A DNA stretch of 64,000 nucleotides from Protopterus annectens. Taxonomy: Eukaryota > Chordata > Ceratodontiformes > Protopteridae. The notes beneath the pieces are model-generated. The model was not told the DNA's origin, did not search any database, and saw only the letters and a list, made by a program, of their open reading frames with translations. Position 1 is the stretch's first letter. Each line of letters opens with the position of its first letter. Below, in pieces: positions 53,960 through 64,000 of the stretch. The DNA lies in contig NC_056744.1 of NCBI RefSeq assembly GCF_019279795.1, forward strand, positions 906,703,571 to 906,767,570. The letters are read 5' to 3'. The position numbers and the translations under genes were made by a program.

Positions 53960-54377
53960 GAGTCTGGACTGACTCTTAAAGGGACTTTCAGGTGTGGTAG
54001 CTGTAATATTTGCAGCTACATCAATGAATGATTATTTCTTGCATCCTGTTATGGGTTGTAGACATAACTGTGAATTTTATGCTGATTGTAACACACAGAA
54101 TGTTATTTATTATGCTCACTGCATTGTGTGTAACTGTTGTTATGTTCGGAAGACAAATCAATACTTCAGGGACAGGATTAGGGAGCATATTTATAGTATG
54201 AATAAATGTGATGATAGGAATGCAGTTGGAAAACATGTAAAAAGAGAAGGATCTATGGATACTTTTAACTTTTTTGTACTTGAGGTTTTTACAACATGTA
54301 TTAGGGGAGGGGATGTGAGAACCAGTACTGAGAATCTGGAAACCAAGTGGATTATTCTGTTACAGGCAAAGGACTGA
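53960..54377 (+). pseudogene. PLE-E GIY-YIG endonuclease domain
   Basis: A 127-codon frame (53994-54377) reads HNCEFYADCNTQNVIYYAHC, then IVCNCCYVRKTNQYFRDRIR. IYYAHC...CYVRKT is the GIY-YIG core with Y-I-G changed to Y-V-R, so the Gly is lost. The basic helix with Arg-x-R-I-R-E-H follows, then GKHVKREGSMDTFNFFVLE and TENLETKWIILLQAKD. The Cys-rich CGSCNIC lies just upstream (from about 53985) in an overlapping reading. The substitution in YIG suggests an inactive nuclease. Confidence 0.75.
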
Positions 54378-54475
54378 ATGAATATGTCCCTTTAAAACCA
54401 GTCCATGCGGTCACGTGATCTGAGGTGCTAAATTGGATCTATTTAAATACCTGCACTGTGAGTTACTCTCTAGAT

Positions 54476-54513
54476 CTGATGAAGCATCCTGTGGTGATGT
54501 GAACGCGCTCATC
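54476..54513 (+). ncRNA. Hammerhead-ribozyme-like motif at PLE-E 3' terminus
   Basis: CTGATGA (exact core) - A - stem II GCATC/GATGT with a CTGTGGT loop - GAA - CGCGCTC. Only the last base of GAAA differs (GAAC). It lies about 100 bp after the GIY-YIG stop in the sense orientation, as in PLE-A. Best-conserved core of the four in this window. Confidence 0.6.
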
Positions 54514-54650
54514 TCTTTTGTTTTATTGTTTTTAATGATTTATACTTTGAGACTAAAGTGTTACAGCCATCTGTATGAGCAGACTTGTGTTTTTAGATAT
54601 CGTTTGTTTTGGTCAGCTTCAGCTCCTCTGTTTGGCTTATTTTAGCATAG

Positions 54651-56230
54651 GTTGAAAGTTCATAAATACATAAATCAAAGGTAGAGACAGACAGGATTTA
54701 TGGGCTATAGTAAGAATTACAATAAAACTGTTAATGCTATAAAGAAGAAAGAAAGAACAAAAGAAAGTAGAAAAACAGCAGTAATTTTTTAATTTAAAGC
54801 ACAAGAAGCTAGTGCTACAAAAACAGAGCTAAACTACAAGATAATGCATGTGTTCAAATCCATGTTTACATAAGATAAAATCATCTACACAGAAGATAAC
54901 ATACATTAATGTCAGAGAAATGAACCTTTGTCAAATATGCATTGAAATGCTAACATCGATGTCACAAACATACTTAGGCACTTTGAAATTAGCAAATGTC
55001 TCAACACAATAATTGTATACATGAAAAGTAAACAGTCAATTAGAAAGAAGAAAAAGAAAGAAGAACAGATCAGTCAGAAGAAGAAAAAAGGGGATGCTGA
55101 TAATGCCTCAGCAAAAGTTGAGTCAATCATTCTTCCAGCTAGCCACCAGTTACAGTTCATTCACAGTCTCTGTAGCAACCACAAGTCACTGTGTTGACCA
55201 GATGCCTACAGAGATCAGTTCTGCAGTACTGATATGGTAAGGGCATGGCCCCAGAGACTGAGGTGTCACAAGGTAAATGCATCTGGGGATATTTTGAAAA
55301 AGACACGTTAAGATGAGTGTCTTGTGAGGAAGATGACTCAGTGACTTGAGGACCTTAATCAGCACAACAACATGGTAATTATGAGTCTATGGCAATGAAC
55401 ATAATACAAAACTTCACAAAAAAGCATAAGTGAGACAATTTGCCCTTTAAGACACAATGAACTAGAACAGTTTGTATAGTGGTGCTGGTTGACTTCAGGG
55501 TGGAAAATGAACCAAATAACTTTTAGTTTGGTTTGTATGAGGAGTGATAAGACAAATTCAAAACCATCAAGGGAAGCACATACTCTTGTTATGGAAATGG
55601 ATATATTTTCTGATCCTTCCTTGCATCTGAAGTCAGTGATCCAGTAAACCTATAACAAGCTTTAAATATCATGTGGAAATACATTTTACTGTTTGCTGTT
55701 TGGAGTAATTATGTTCTCCTCAGGTAAAGTTTGTTTTATTACCTACAATATGCAGTTTTACTTTACTTACTTCAGTGGAACCATATTTATTAAATAAACT
55801 TGTGTTTCTATTTAAATCTGCTGATCAGCTGTCCAACTACTTCCTGATTGTGTTATCTGGTCCTCTTTCTGATGATGGAGTTGAGGGGAGGAAACAGATT
55901 GTAGTGGGTAAGCATATTTTCTGTAATCTGAACTATGTTTCAGTATATAAAGTATCACAGAATGCAGGCAATCATGTCATTTCACTGAAGCAAATTTCAC
56001 CAAAACCAATGTCACCAAAAAAATCCACAAAAAAAATCCTGCACCTCTTATTAATTGTCTGGTTAATCCTAACATTTTTATTACATTTTTGTGGAATATG
56101 TGCTTATATATGCATGTTTTACTTCTTAATTTACCATATAATTAGTTTATGTTGAATCAGAGGCTGCAAATATTTGTAAGGTGTTTATCCTTTCCCCAAG
56201 GTTTAGCAAGCACAGAGTGAGCATGTTTAA

Positions 56231-56232
<2 letters not shown>
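54651..56232. other. Unrecognised sequence with one 126-codon ORF (55775-56155, plus)
   Basis: The ORF begins MEPYLLNKLVFLFKSADQLS and ends in a hydrophobic stretch (about residues 88-125). No homology is recognised and codon use is AT-driven, so I treat it as a probable chance ORF. The rest has only short A-rich tracts. Confidence 0.35.

Positions 56233-56268
<36 letters not shown>
56233..56268 (+). repeat. (TG)n microsatellite
   Basis: About 17 TG units followed by a G-run. A Cys/Val repeat ORF over it is an artefact. Confidence 0.95.
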
Positions 56269-56270
<2 letters not shown>

Positions 56271-56454
56271 GGGGCTTTACTCCCATGTGGAAGTACAGTT
56301 GGATCCCCCTACAAAAAGTTTTTTTTTTCAGTTATAGTGACATTCATTCTTATTTATTTTATGAAAGTGGCTTCAGTGAAATAACATGAATCTGAATCAA
56401 TCTATCAGTAAGTCACTCAAATCAGTCAGACAATAAATCAATAACTAAATAAAT

Positions 56455-57400
56455 CAAATCAAGGCTAGCATTAAGACCCTCTGACTGATCAGGTCTGCTG
56501 ATGACTGCAAACTAGGAGCAATTTTTGGATCCCCCCCAAGACACTAGTATCCTCCAAGAAGGGCTAACACAGAAAAATAGCTGGTGCCAAAATCATGGTT
56601 TAAAACTCAATGTCGAGAAATGCATAATAGTATCCTTTGGAAATTCGGCTACCCAAGGAAACTACCTCATTGACAACACATGTCTTAGAGTACACACAGT
56701 AATCAGGGATATGGGGACCTATGCAGACAGTAAACTGGCTTTAGACCAACATGTTTCTAAGGTAGTAAGGAAATCATTCTATGTTGCTCAACTTATAAAC
56801 AAGGATATGGTATCCGGGTCCAAGGAAGTCATTACTCTGCTGAATTTGACCCTCATCAGATCCATCATTGAGGATAATGCCCCTTTCAGTATGTACCTGA
56901 CCTGGCACATGCATCAACTAGAATGTCCAGAGGTTCCTCCTAAAAAGAATACAGGGCATAAACATGTCTTATGAGGATCACCTCAAAGCTCCCTATCCCT
57001 ATATTCTACCTGCTACAGACTGTTGAGGGGACATCAATGCCTGGCATACAAGGCACATTTGGACCCCATTCTGATGGACCTTTTGCATATCCGCAAAACA
57101 AATAGCATCAGAATTACCCAGTTCAGAGACTTAAACCTTGCCTTTGACACAAATAGGACTTGCTGGATATACAGGTATGTGTCTCAGAGAATACTCCTTC
57201 TCTGGAACAGGCTTTCCATCCAGATGAAGCATAGCTCTTCTTTAAATATATACAAGAATAAACTGAACCAGTGGATGGGAAATCGGAAATTCAACCCCGG
57301 CACTGTCTCTAATGGACAGAAGCAGCCTATAAGTGCTTGACCAACCATGCTTACATGAGCTTACAAAATACTATTAAAATATATTCCTAAAAATAACCTC
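56455..57400 (+). mobile_element. CR1-like LINE, 3' half, decayed
   Basis: Begins in the RT just at motif C (SADDCKLGAIF near 56495-56525). It continues in frame 56525-56974: NSWCQNHGLKLNVEKCIIVS, HTVIRDMGTYADSKLALDQH and RSIIEDNAPFSMYLTWHMHQ. Frame 57023-57340 has LLHIRKTNSIRITQFRDLNL and NQWMGNRKFNPGT, the protein C-terminus. These match 10960-11815 of the longest copy segment by segment. A frameshift lies near 56975-57020. The 3' tail is not clearly preserved. Confidence 0.8.
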
Positions 57401-57861
57401 TAGGGAGGGCATCAATAAAAATTTGATGGATTCATTTGGAAAGCTTGGCCAGGGCCCTTGTAGGTGTTAGCTAAGAATATAACTAATAGATAACTAAATG
57501 CAGTTATATTCATGAAAAAAATGCAACACTGACAAAATGGAACAGGATAACATATATTATTATACAGGATAATATACAGCGCATGAAATGTATTACTTAC
57601 TAATAATACTACTGAGGTGGCGCATCAATTGTTCAAGGTATTTTTCAAGGTAACCAATACTGCCAAAAATGTTTGTGATTCCAAAAATACATTCCAGTCC
57701 CCTGAATCTATCATTTCATCCTAGTTCTGCTAATGGATCAAAGACATAGCCTTTGGCATTTGTAACTGAAAAGATGTCACACCTTCTGTTGCAGCATATT
57801 CCTTGCTATATTACAGATACTACGGACTTTCTAAATACGTGGTGTTGATTTTGAAGAAAAT
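57401..57861. other. Unrecognised sequence
   Basis: No coding motif or repeat end beyond the possible diverged CR1-like tail at 57440-57480. Confidence 0.45.
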
Positions 57862-57874
57862 CTGATGCTTGCAG

Positions 57875-58132
57875 AATGTTGTTGTTGTTGTTCTGTCTTT
57901 CGGCTTTTCCCGGTTAGGGGTCGCCACAGCGGAACTCCGGTCCGCTAATGATTGACAGATTTTTACATGCCGAGTTGCCAGCCCTGATGCACAACCTTCA
58001 ACGAAGGTATGCCCATTCACGCATGTCTCCACACAGAAGACGCTCTAGCTGAAAATCGAACAGGACAACGTCTTACTGTGAGGCGACAACACTACCGCAG
58101 CACCACCACCGCAGCACCACCACCGCAGATCC
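57875..58132 (-). mobile_element. tRNA-headed SINE with RTE-type tail (copy 3)
   Basis: Complement of copy 1: (GTT)n, CTTTCGGCTTTTCCCGGTTA and GGGGTCGCCACAG at the 3' end; GTTTCTCC-type middle; GTCGCCTCACAGTAAGACG in the head. The head side has two extra CACCACCACCGCAG units (58101-58125). A 13-bp target duplication CTGATGCTTGCAG lies at 57862-57874 and 58133-58145. Confidence 0.92.
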
Positions 58133-58145
58133 CTGATGCTTGCAG

Positions 58146-59382
58146 CATGATGATGAAGTAAAATCATGGTATAGTTATACCCGAAGAAGTTAGGATTTTA
58201 CAGGTGGTGGAGTATAAGGAACAACTGGCTTTCTGGAAACATGTCAGTTTGACAAAAAAATTTATTTGATTCTGGAATTTTTTTTTTTCATTTTTCCATC
58301 ACAGTTTTCAACAAAAGTCTGGTGTAGTCATAAGCAGTTGTAATGGGTTCCACTTTTGTTAATTTAATCTTGGCTAAATGAGAGAAGAGATATGCATATA
58401 TAGTAGTAATATAAAATCATACTTACTGTTTGTTCTTTTGCAGGACAACAATTGCTATATATTGGAATTTACTCGATTCCCAATATACTAATACTACACA
58501 TTTAAAGTTTTCAAACTACCGATCTGATACCCATATTGTTTTTTAAATTTGAAATATACGAATACAATATTGCCAATAGATTTGGAACTGGATATAGAAA
58601 GAAGTATTACAGCAAAAATTTACTACATTATTTTAGTGGTCACCAAAAAATATGAAATGTAACATTATTAAAAGACATGCTATTCATATTTCTAGACTTA
58701 CCAGCAGTGAGAAAGATTTTTTTGTAGACAATTGCATAAATAAAGAAAATGTTTAGTTACAGGGGATATCCATAGCATGATGCTGAAACAAAAGTTAAAG
58801 ATATAAAGTGGGTGAGATATGAAAAATACAGTCCTGTTGTGCTGCAAAGGAATGGGGGTGTTAACAATAATAAATTGAATAATATGAGGGTATATCCATG
58901 AATGGGTGTTGAAAAGCATAACTGGAAATGAATACATATAATCCTGCATTATCGCGAATGAATAGAATTTTCCTTTGTTTTTTCATACAACGGGTAATAG
59001 TTGGCAGAGCATGCCTGAAATAAGGAGCCATTATTCTTTAAAAAGAGCTCCTACTGCTAAACCAAAGGGTACTTATAGTTGTGGAGAGGACAGAATTTGT
59101 AGTTTTATGGCTAACGAACCACTTTTGTGGATCCAAGTGGTGGCATGACACATGGTAGCTTAAAACAATATACGTACATTACTGAATGTGACTTATGTAG
59201 CTAATTCCACTTCATGATTATCCTTTAACACTGGTACAACTAGCAGAAAGTTACAGCAAAGAGTACACCATATGTTTCCTCTTCAAAATCAGCAGTGAGC
59301 ATCTCATTAGTAAATACAACCAGATACATATGGCTTCCAAACATTCTAAGACTATCATCTGACAGCACATTAATAAATATAA
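58146..59382. other. Unrecognised AT-rich sequence
   Basis: No coding motif or repeat end was recognised. Confidence 0.5.
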
Positions 59383-59390
59383 TTGTGACT

Positions 59391-59758
59391 GGGTCTACTT
59401 CAGTAGACCAACAGCTCACTTACCTGACACCCAATTGCCAAAGACGACAAGACCGACACCTTCAGAAGACTGACATTCGGAAGACCGACGTTTCACGCAA
59501 GGTAAGTAATCACTTGACCATCCTGTTGAACTTTGCTTTTTGGTAGTGCGTTCTTGGAGTTGGTATATTTAGTTATGGGGGTGTGGGGGGGCAAAGCCCC
59601 CCACATCAGTGGGTTTAGTTTTTCTTACTTGAGTTCATTTTATCAGGATGGCCAAGCGGTTACTTACCTCACTTGAAACGGTCTTCCAGATGTCGGTCTT
59701 GTCATCTCTTACAACTGGGTGTCGGGTAAGTGAGCGGTCAGTCTACAGAAGTAGACCC
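59391..59758. mobile_element. MITE-like non-autonomous DNA transposon, copy 3 (368 bp)
   Basis: Starts GGGTCTACTTC and ends GAAGTAGACCC, with a perfect 8-bp target duplication TTGTGACT at 59383-59390 and 59759-59766. Inverted repeats extend about 130 bp (GCTCACTTACC, GACACCCA, GACAAGACCGACA and complements). The core has GTTCTTGGAGTTGGTATATT, then GGGGGGCAAAGCCCCCC, a hairpin. There are no ORFs. 8-bp duplications fit hAT, P or Merlin superfamilies. The terminal sequence does not let me choose. Confidence 0.88.
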
Positions 59759-59766
59759 TTGTGACT

Positions 59767-60593
59767 ATAGAGAACATCAGGAAATTTAAAATCTACTAAA
59801 TACAGCATTGTCTAGACTCAACATCTGACACTGCACTACTGAGGAAACCAAAGTAAGATAAAGCATCTAATAATTACAGCACAATATAACATACAACCAT
59901 GACTACACAAAGGATCAAAGAGCTTAAACTGTCACAATCAGAATTTTTCCAAAAATATTCAAATGTCTCCAAAGTCCAGATCTGAAACAGCAATCATAAA
60001 TTTATGAACAGATTAGGGCATCAGATGATTTATAGGATCTATGAAATATAATACTGGCTATATAAAGCATACATAAGTATTTTCAGCACTTTGAAAAATG
60101 TATCAAATGTCTAGCAGACCAAATTGAAAAATCTCAGTAACATTCAAACCAAGCAACAAATTTTATTTGTTCCAAATCAATCCATCTTTCCACTGTAGAT
60201 ACCAAAGGCAAAAATGTAATAGATGGTTGTTTATTTTATCATAATTTTGCAACGATTCAGAACTATGATCCTCTTCTTTTACATTATTACCATTCATTAA
60301 CTGAGTCTTATTGAAAAGTCTAAGCATCAGGCACTTGTAGCTCACAATCCACTCCCATCTGTAAATTGCAAATACTTACCAGAGTCTTTTGGAGTTAAAT
60401 ATTTTGCCCATATGGAAGAAAAAACACATTTAAAGCAGCAGGAAATGTCAATTAAAACTTAATTTTTTACTATAAGCCTCTGAAAATTACGGTTGCATAA
60501 AATGTTGATCTGAGAAATCCTGATCAACAGATCCAGTTCTTCCTTCTCCAAAATATTTTTTACCAGGATTCCAAATTTACTGAAAAAAGAAGT
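59767..60593. other. Unrecognised AT-rich sequence left of DIRS-5
   Basis: Short chance ORFs only. Confidence 0.5.
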
Positions 60594-60720
60594 TATGTAC
60601 TTACCATAACGTTCCGATGTTTGTCATCCATCTTGCCCTTCATTCTTAAACTTGGGATCGGAGCTGAACCTCGGCTCCGACTCGGCCATTCTCTAGCTCA
60701 AAAACGTCTGGCTGGCTCTA
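60594..60720 (+). repeat. DIRS-5 left terminal repeat
   Basis: Contains ACTTACCATAACGTTCCGAT and GGATCGGAGCTGAACCTCGG. Similar in complement to the right end of DIRS-4 (GAGTCGGATCCG). No internal complementary copy follows it. Confidence 0.6.
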
Positions 60721-61560
60721 TTGGAATTTTTGCCTGAAAAGCTACCGAGGTAGACACAGACCTGGTAGAATGAGCTTTCACCTTGAAGGGAAGATCTTTG
60801 CCACTGGCTGTATAGACAAAGGAAATGCAGCTGGAAATCCAGTGAGACAATGTGACTTTAGAAACTGGAAGGCCCTTCCTTGCATCTGAAAAGGAAACAA
60901 ACAATTGAACCGACTTTCTGAAATTCTTAGTTCTGTCAAGATAAAAATGCAATTGTCTATGCATGTCCAGTTGGTGAAATTTGTACTCTGCCTTGTTAGA
61001 AAAATTAGGGAAGAGAACAGGTAATTCAATGGACTGATTAAGATTGGCCTGAGAAGAAACCTTAGGAACAAAGGAAGGGTTTGTCCGTAAGGAGACCCTA
61101 TATCTGTGAAACACCAAATAAGGGGGCTTAATGGAAAGAACTGCAGTTCAGACACCCTACTTGCAAATGTGATAGCCACTACAAATATAGTTTCCCTTGA
61201 TAAGAACTTAAGGTCACAAGTTGCTGAAGGTTCGAAGGGGCTTGACGTAAGTCTATGGAGTACAAAATTCAAATCCCATGGTGCCACTGGATCCATGACT
61301 GGGGTTCTTAAAGTGACCCCTTTAAGGAAAGCTCTGCACAGTCTATGAGCCATAAGGTTAGGGTCATTAGCCAAATGAAAGGTAGAAATAACTGCCAGTT
61401 GAACTTTAGTAGTGGCAGCTGCTGAACCTTGATGGAACAACTGAAAAAGGAACTCTAAAATGGCACAAATGGGAGCTGTGTAAGGATCAAGGTTTCTCTC
61501 ACGGGCCCAAAAGGAGAACCTTTCCCATTTACTGGTATAAGTCTTTCTGGTAGAAGGTTT
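60720..61560 (-). pseudogene. DIRS-5 tyrosine recombinase, C-terminus deleted
   Basis: Starts KPSTRKTYTSKWERFSFWAR at residue 211 of the fused frame, has WDLNFVLHRLTSSPFEPSA and AITFASRVSELQ (first catalytic Arg). After a frameshift near 61135 it continues in frame 61117-60698: VFHRYRVSLRTNPSFVPKV, PVSKVTLSHWISSCISF and KAHSTRSVSTSVAFQAKIPI (second His-Arg). It then passes directly into terminal-repeat sequence (EPARRF, stop), so the region with the nucleophile Tyr is missing. Confidence 0.82.
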
Positions 61561-61594
61561 GTGAGAGGATGTCAGCAACAGGGGAGGAGGAACA

Positions 61595-62610
61595 AATGGT
61601 CTGCCTGTGTTTAGATTGTTGTTCTGGGTCCACCAGCGAAGATCCTGTTTGCATAAATCTGTTATGAGGATGGGGTGAGAAAGAAGTAGATACTGCAGTG
61701 ACCATTGGGCAAAGAGTAACCATTGCAGAACCCTCATGTACAGTCTGGCTAATGGGACTAATGTTATTTTAGAGGCCATCGTCTCTAACAACTTGGGCAC
61801 CATCTTTGCTTTCACTTTCCTTAGAGGAAGTAAGCTCAAAACTTGTTCCCTGAGGTTCTGAATTATTTCTATGGGAAGGTAAGCCCTCATTGAGACGGTG
61901 TTTATTTCGGCACCAATAAAATTCACATGCTGAGAGCGTGATAATGCAGATTTTTGCCAATTTACTGTAATCCCTAACTGCAAGCAAGTTGAAATGGTAG
62001 CGTCCCTGGCCTGTAACAGCAGATGCCTGGTGGTGGCAGTCAGGAACCAGTCGTCCAGGTATGGAAACACTTGGAATCCCAGATGTCTCAAGTGAGGGTT
62101 TACCACGGCCATGCATTTTGTGGACACCCTGGAGGTTGTGGTGAGACCAAAGGGCAGGGCGCGAAACTGATAATGACTGGTAGTATGCATCTTGGAGGTC
62201 TATGGAGCATATCCAAACATCTTTCCCTAACAACGGGAGTATCGACTGTAAGGTGACCATTCGGAACTTGGACTTCTATACAGATTCGTTCAATGTGCTG
62301 AGATCCAAGATGGGTCTCAAGTCCCCTGTTTTTTTGGCACCAAAAAGAATCTGGAGTAAGTCTCTAATCCTACTTGGTCTGTGGGGACGGGTTGGATGAC
62401 TCTCTTTACCAGCAACTTTTGGATTTCTAGAGTTGCTGAATCCCTGTGATTGGGTGGAACATCTGGGATTCGTCTGATCCAAGGAGGTGGACAAAAGAAG
62501 GGAATATGGTAACCTCTGGTAATTATCTTTAATATCCACTTGTCTTGAGTGATATCGCGCCAGGCTTCTGGGTATAAAGATATATGACCCCCGACTGGCT
62601 CCAGAGACGC
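61595..62610 (-). pseudogene. DIRS-5 reverse transcriptase, fused in frame to recombinase
   Basis: The 470-codon frame 62190-60778 begins in motif B (HYQFRALPFGLTTTSRVSTK). It has VFPYLDDWFL at 42-51 (YLDD intact) and LQLGITVNWQKSALSRSQ, ending LRWWTQNNNLNTGRPF at about residues 184-199. The next residues (from about 210) are already recombinase. N-terminal RT motifs (GDLRPILDLSTLNESV and MVTLQSILPLLGKDVWICSI, DLQDAYYQ) are in frames 62539-62276 and 62260-61769. There is a frameshift near 62200-62260. Confidence 0.82.
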
Positions 62611-62625
62611 TCAGTCAGGCCTCTT

Positions 62626-64000
62626 TCAGGAGTGCTGATAAGGGATGACCACGAAAGGAATCGCGGTCTTCCTGGTTCTGCGGGCCTCCCCTGCCTCTAG
62701 GGCGGCGTCTACCATTATTTCCTCCTCCTCTGCCTCTGGAGAAGGAATCACCTTGTGCGTCCTGAAAAAACCTCTGCGACTTCTTGAACCACATTTTACC
62801 GCCTTCTGCCCTTTGGGATAGGGTCTAGAAGGAACGGAAAAACGGACAGCCATGGCAGACAGGGTTTTTCCTTCCTGTTCACACCTGGTGAGTGTGTCCT
62901 TTACCTTGGTTCCAAATACTGAGGATCCATCAAAGGGAGCATTGGTAAATGTAGACTTAAAGGCCTCTGCAAAGTTACACAAGCGCATCCAGGAGTGTCT
63001 TCTAAGAGAAACTCCTGAACCTGCTGCCCTACTCGCTCCATCAGCTGCATAAGATATCAGCCTCATGGAGGAGTTTAAGATAGAATTTAAGGTAGACATC
63101 AGTGCATTAAACTTCTCAGATACCGCTTCAGATAAGTTATCTTGCAGAGTCTCTCCCAGTTCTTTTAGGAGATCTCTCTGGAGCCTTGTGAAGTGAGACA
63201 GGTAGTTCAGTGGACTAAGTGTAAAAGCCGCCGAAGAAAAGATGCTTCCCATACCTATCCATCGTTTGAGACTCCTTGTTCGGTGGATGGACAGTGGAGG
63301 AAGTTTCAGCAAGTTCCTTTTTGGTGGCTGCTGCCACCACCATGGCATCTACTGGAATGCCCTTAGCAAGAAAGTCTTTTTCCTAGGGTGCTGCCAGAAA
63401 TTTATTTTGTCTTCTAGGAACCGGTTCCACAGAATCAGGAGATTCCCACACCTTTTGACTCACTAAATACAGTAACTCGTCAAAAGGTGGAGACACTCAA
63501 GAAGCGGAGGGTTGAGACCTGAAAGCTTTCAGGTACACTGACTCATCAGAAGGGGATGTGTTGGGCCAGCTGCCTCTCTGTTTCAGGCTCTCAAGGATAT
63601 CTGCAAATGAGATATCACAGGATGACTTGGGGGACCCTTCTGACTCCTCAAGGTCAGTGTCTGATGTAATGGACTCACCAGGGGAGTCAACATGTTTCCT
63701 CTTAAAAGTTTTCTTCCTAGGTGGCTCCTCAGAAGGGTATTCTGGGGAGACCTCTGAAGACTGGGGACCACTCATGGAGGATTCCTGAGGCTGCGAGTCT
63801 CTGTTGTGTTGGGAGAGAGAGAGGGAGCTGAGACTGAAGTCGGCCCTTTAGTGGGGGGGGGGGGGAAAGAGTGTCGGTACCTGTGGTTGAAACCGAAGAC
63901 CTGGACAGCACACTCCTCATCACCTCAAAGGCTGATCCTCCTGGCTCCGAGGATGCCCCCCGCTCCGAAGATGCAGAGGCAGTCCTTAGCACTGAGGAGA
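62626..64000 (-). pseudogene. DIRS-5 gag-like protein, N-terminus outside window
   Basis: Frame 63348-62626 (240 codons) has NALMSTLNSILNSSMRLISY, SGVSLRRHSWMRLCNFAEAF and VKDTLTRCEQEGKTLSAM, then a basic tail. Frame 63775-63497 has a Ser/Glu/Asp-rich stretch (SDTDLEESEGSP) and FADILESLKQRGSW. Frame 63992-63729 is Ser/Pro-rich, overlapping a poly-G tract at 63851-63864 that may disrupt the frame. The zinc-binding motif seen in DIRS-1, -2 and -4 would lie further right. Confidence 0.72.

Larger units (their letters stand above)
53945..54650 (+). mobile_element. Penelope-like element 3' fragment (PLE-E)
   Basis: Contains the Cys-rich linker and GIY-YIG nuclease, a 3' untranslated part and a hammerhead-like motif, in the same order as PLE-A. 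The RT is missing (5' truncated). It diverges from PLE-A in protein sequence, so it belongs to a different subfamily. Confidence 0.75.
60594..64000 (-). mobile_element. DIRS-5: internally deleted DIRS retrotransposon, continues past the window
   Basis: The left terminal region (about 60594-60720) has TGTACTTACCATAACG, related to the ends of DIRS-1 to -3. Gene order on the minus strand is gag (64000-62626), RT (62610-61600), recombinase (61560-60720). The RNase H region is absent between RT and recombinase. The recombinase runs into the terminal repeat without its Tyr segment or any ICR. It therefore looks like a deletion derivative. The right end lies beyond the window. Confidence 0.82.

Noticed and set aside
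1..64000. CRISPR arrays, bacterial operons, phage genes, rRNA or canonical tRNA genes
   Set aside because: None seen. Repeat structure, LINE/DIRS/PLE content and base composition are eukaryotic.

Overview
This window is eukaryotic, repeat-dominated DNA, almost certainly from a vertebrate with a large transposon-rich genome. I recognise no host gene, exon, tRNA or rRNA gene. Nearly all protein-coding signal comes from retrotransposons. Tyrosine-recombinase (DIRS) elements, Penelope-like elements (PLEs), CR1-like and RTE LINEs, and a tRNA-headed SINE with an RTE tail occur together. That mix suggests an amphibian, lungfish or early-branching fish-like lineage. The species cannot be fixed from sequence alone.

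Layout. 1-1050: a plus-strand DIRS relic overwritten by a CR1-like LINE 3' end. 3000-6690: a nearly full-length PLE on the minus strand (RT plus GIY-YIG nuclease). 7570-11925: a mosaic of PLE pieces and two head-to-head CR1-like LINE copies. 13650-19170: a PLE terminus, then a decayed minus-strand DIRS copy (DIRS-4). 19700-30800: mostly unrecognised sequence, with a (TA)n tract, a SINE, a CR1 relic, a MITE-like relic and a 65-bp tandem duplication. 30814-47360: an old DIRS element (DIRS-3) that carries two younger, structurally complete DIRS elements (DIRS-1, 35059-40553; DIRS-2, 40598-46148). These were inserted in the same orientation and only 44 bp apart. 48540-52650: a non-LTR relic split by a MITE and a SINE, followed by a fairly young RTE LINE. 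53140-60590: a PLE GIY-YIG fragment, another CR1-like copy, a SINE and a second MITE. 60594-64000: a fifth DIRS copy (DIRS-5) running off the window, with its RNase H region and the recombinase C-terminus deleted.

How the parts fit together. DIRS elements encode gag, RT, RNase H and a tyrosine recombinase. They integrate as circles, so they leave no target duplication and carry an internal complementary region (ICR) that records the circle junction. DIRS-1, -2 and -3 all still show that ICR, which lets their ends be set to within a few bases. The PLE copies carry hammerhead-ribozyme-like motifs next to their 3' ends. The SINE shares its 3' tail with the RTE LINE, so the LINE is its probable mobilising partner. 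All three SINE copies and the RTE copy have target-site duplications. Every coding region seen is broken by stops, frameshifts or deletions; DIRS-1 and the RTE LINE are the least damaged.
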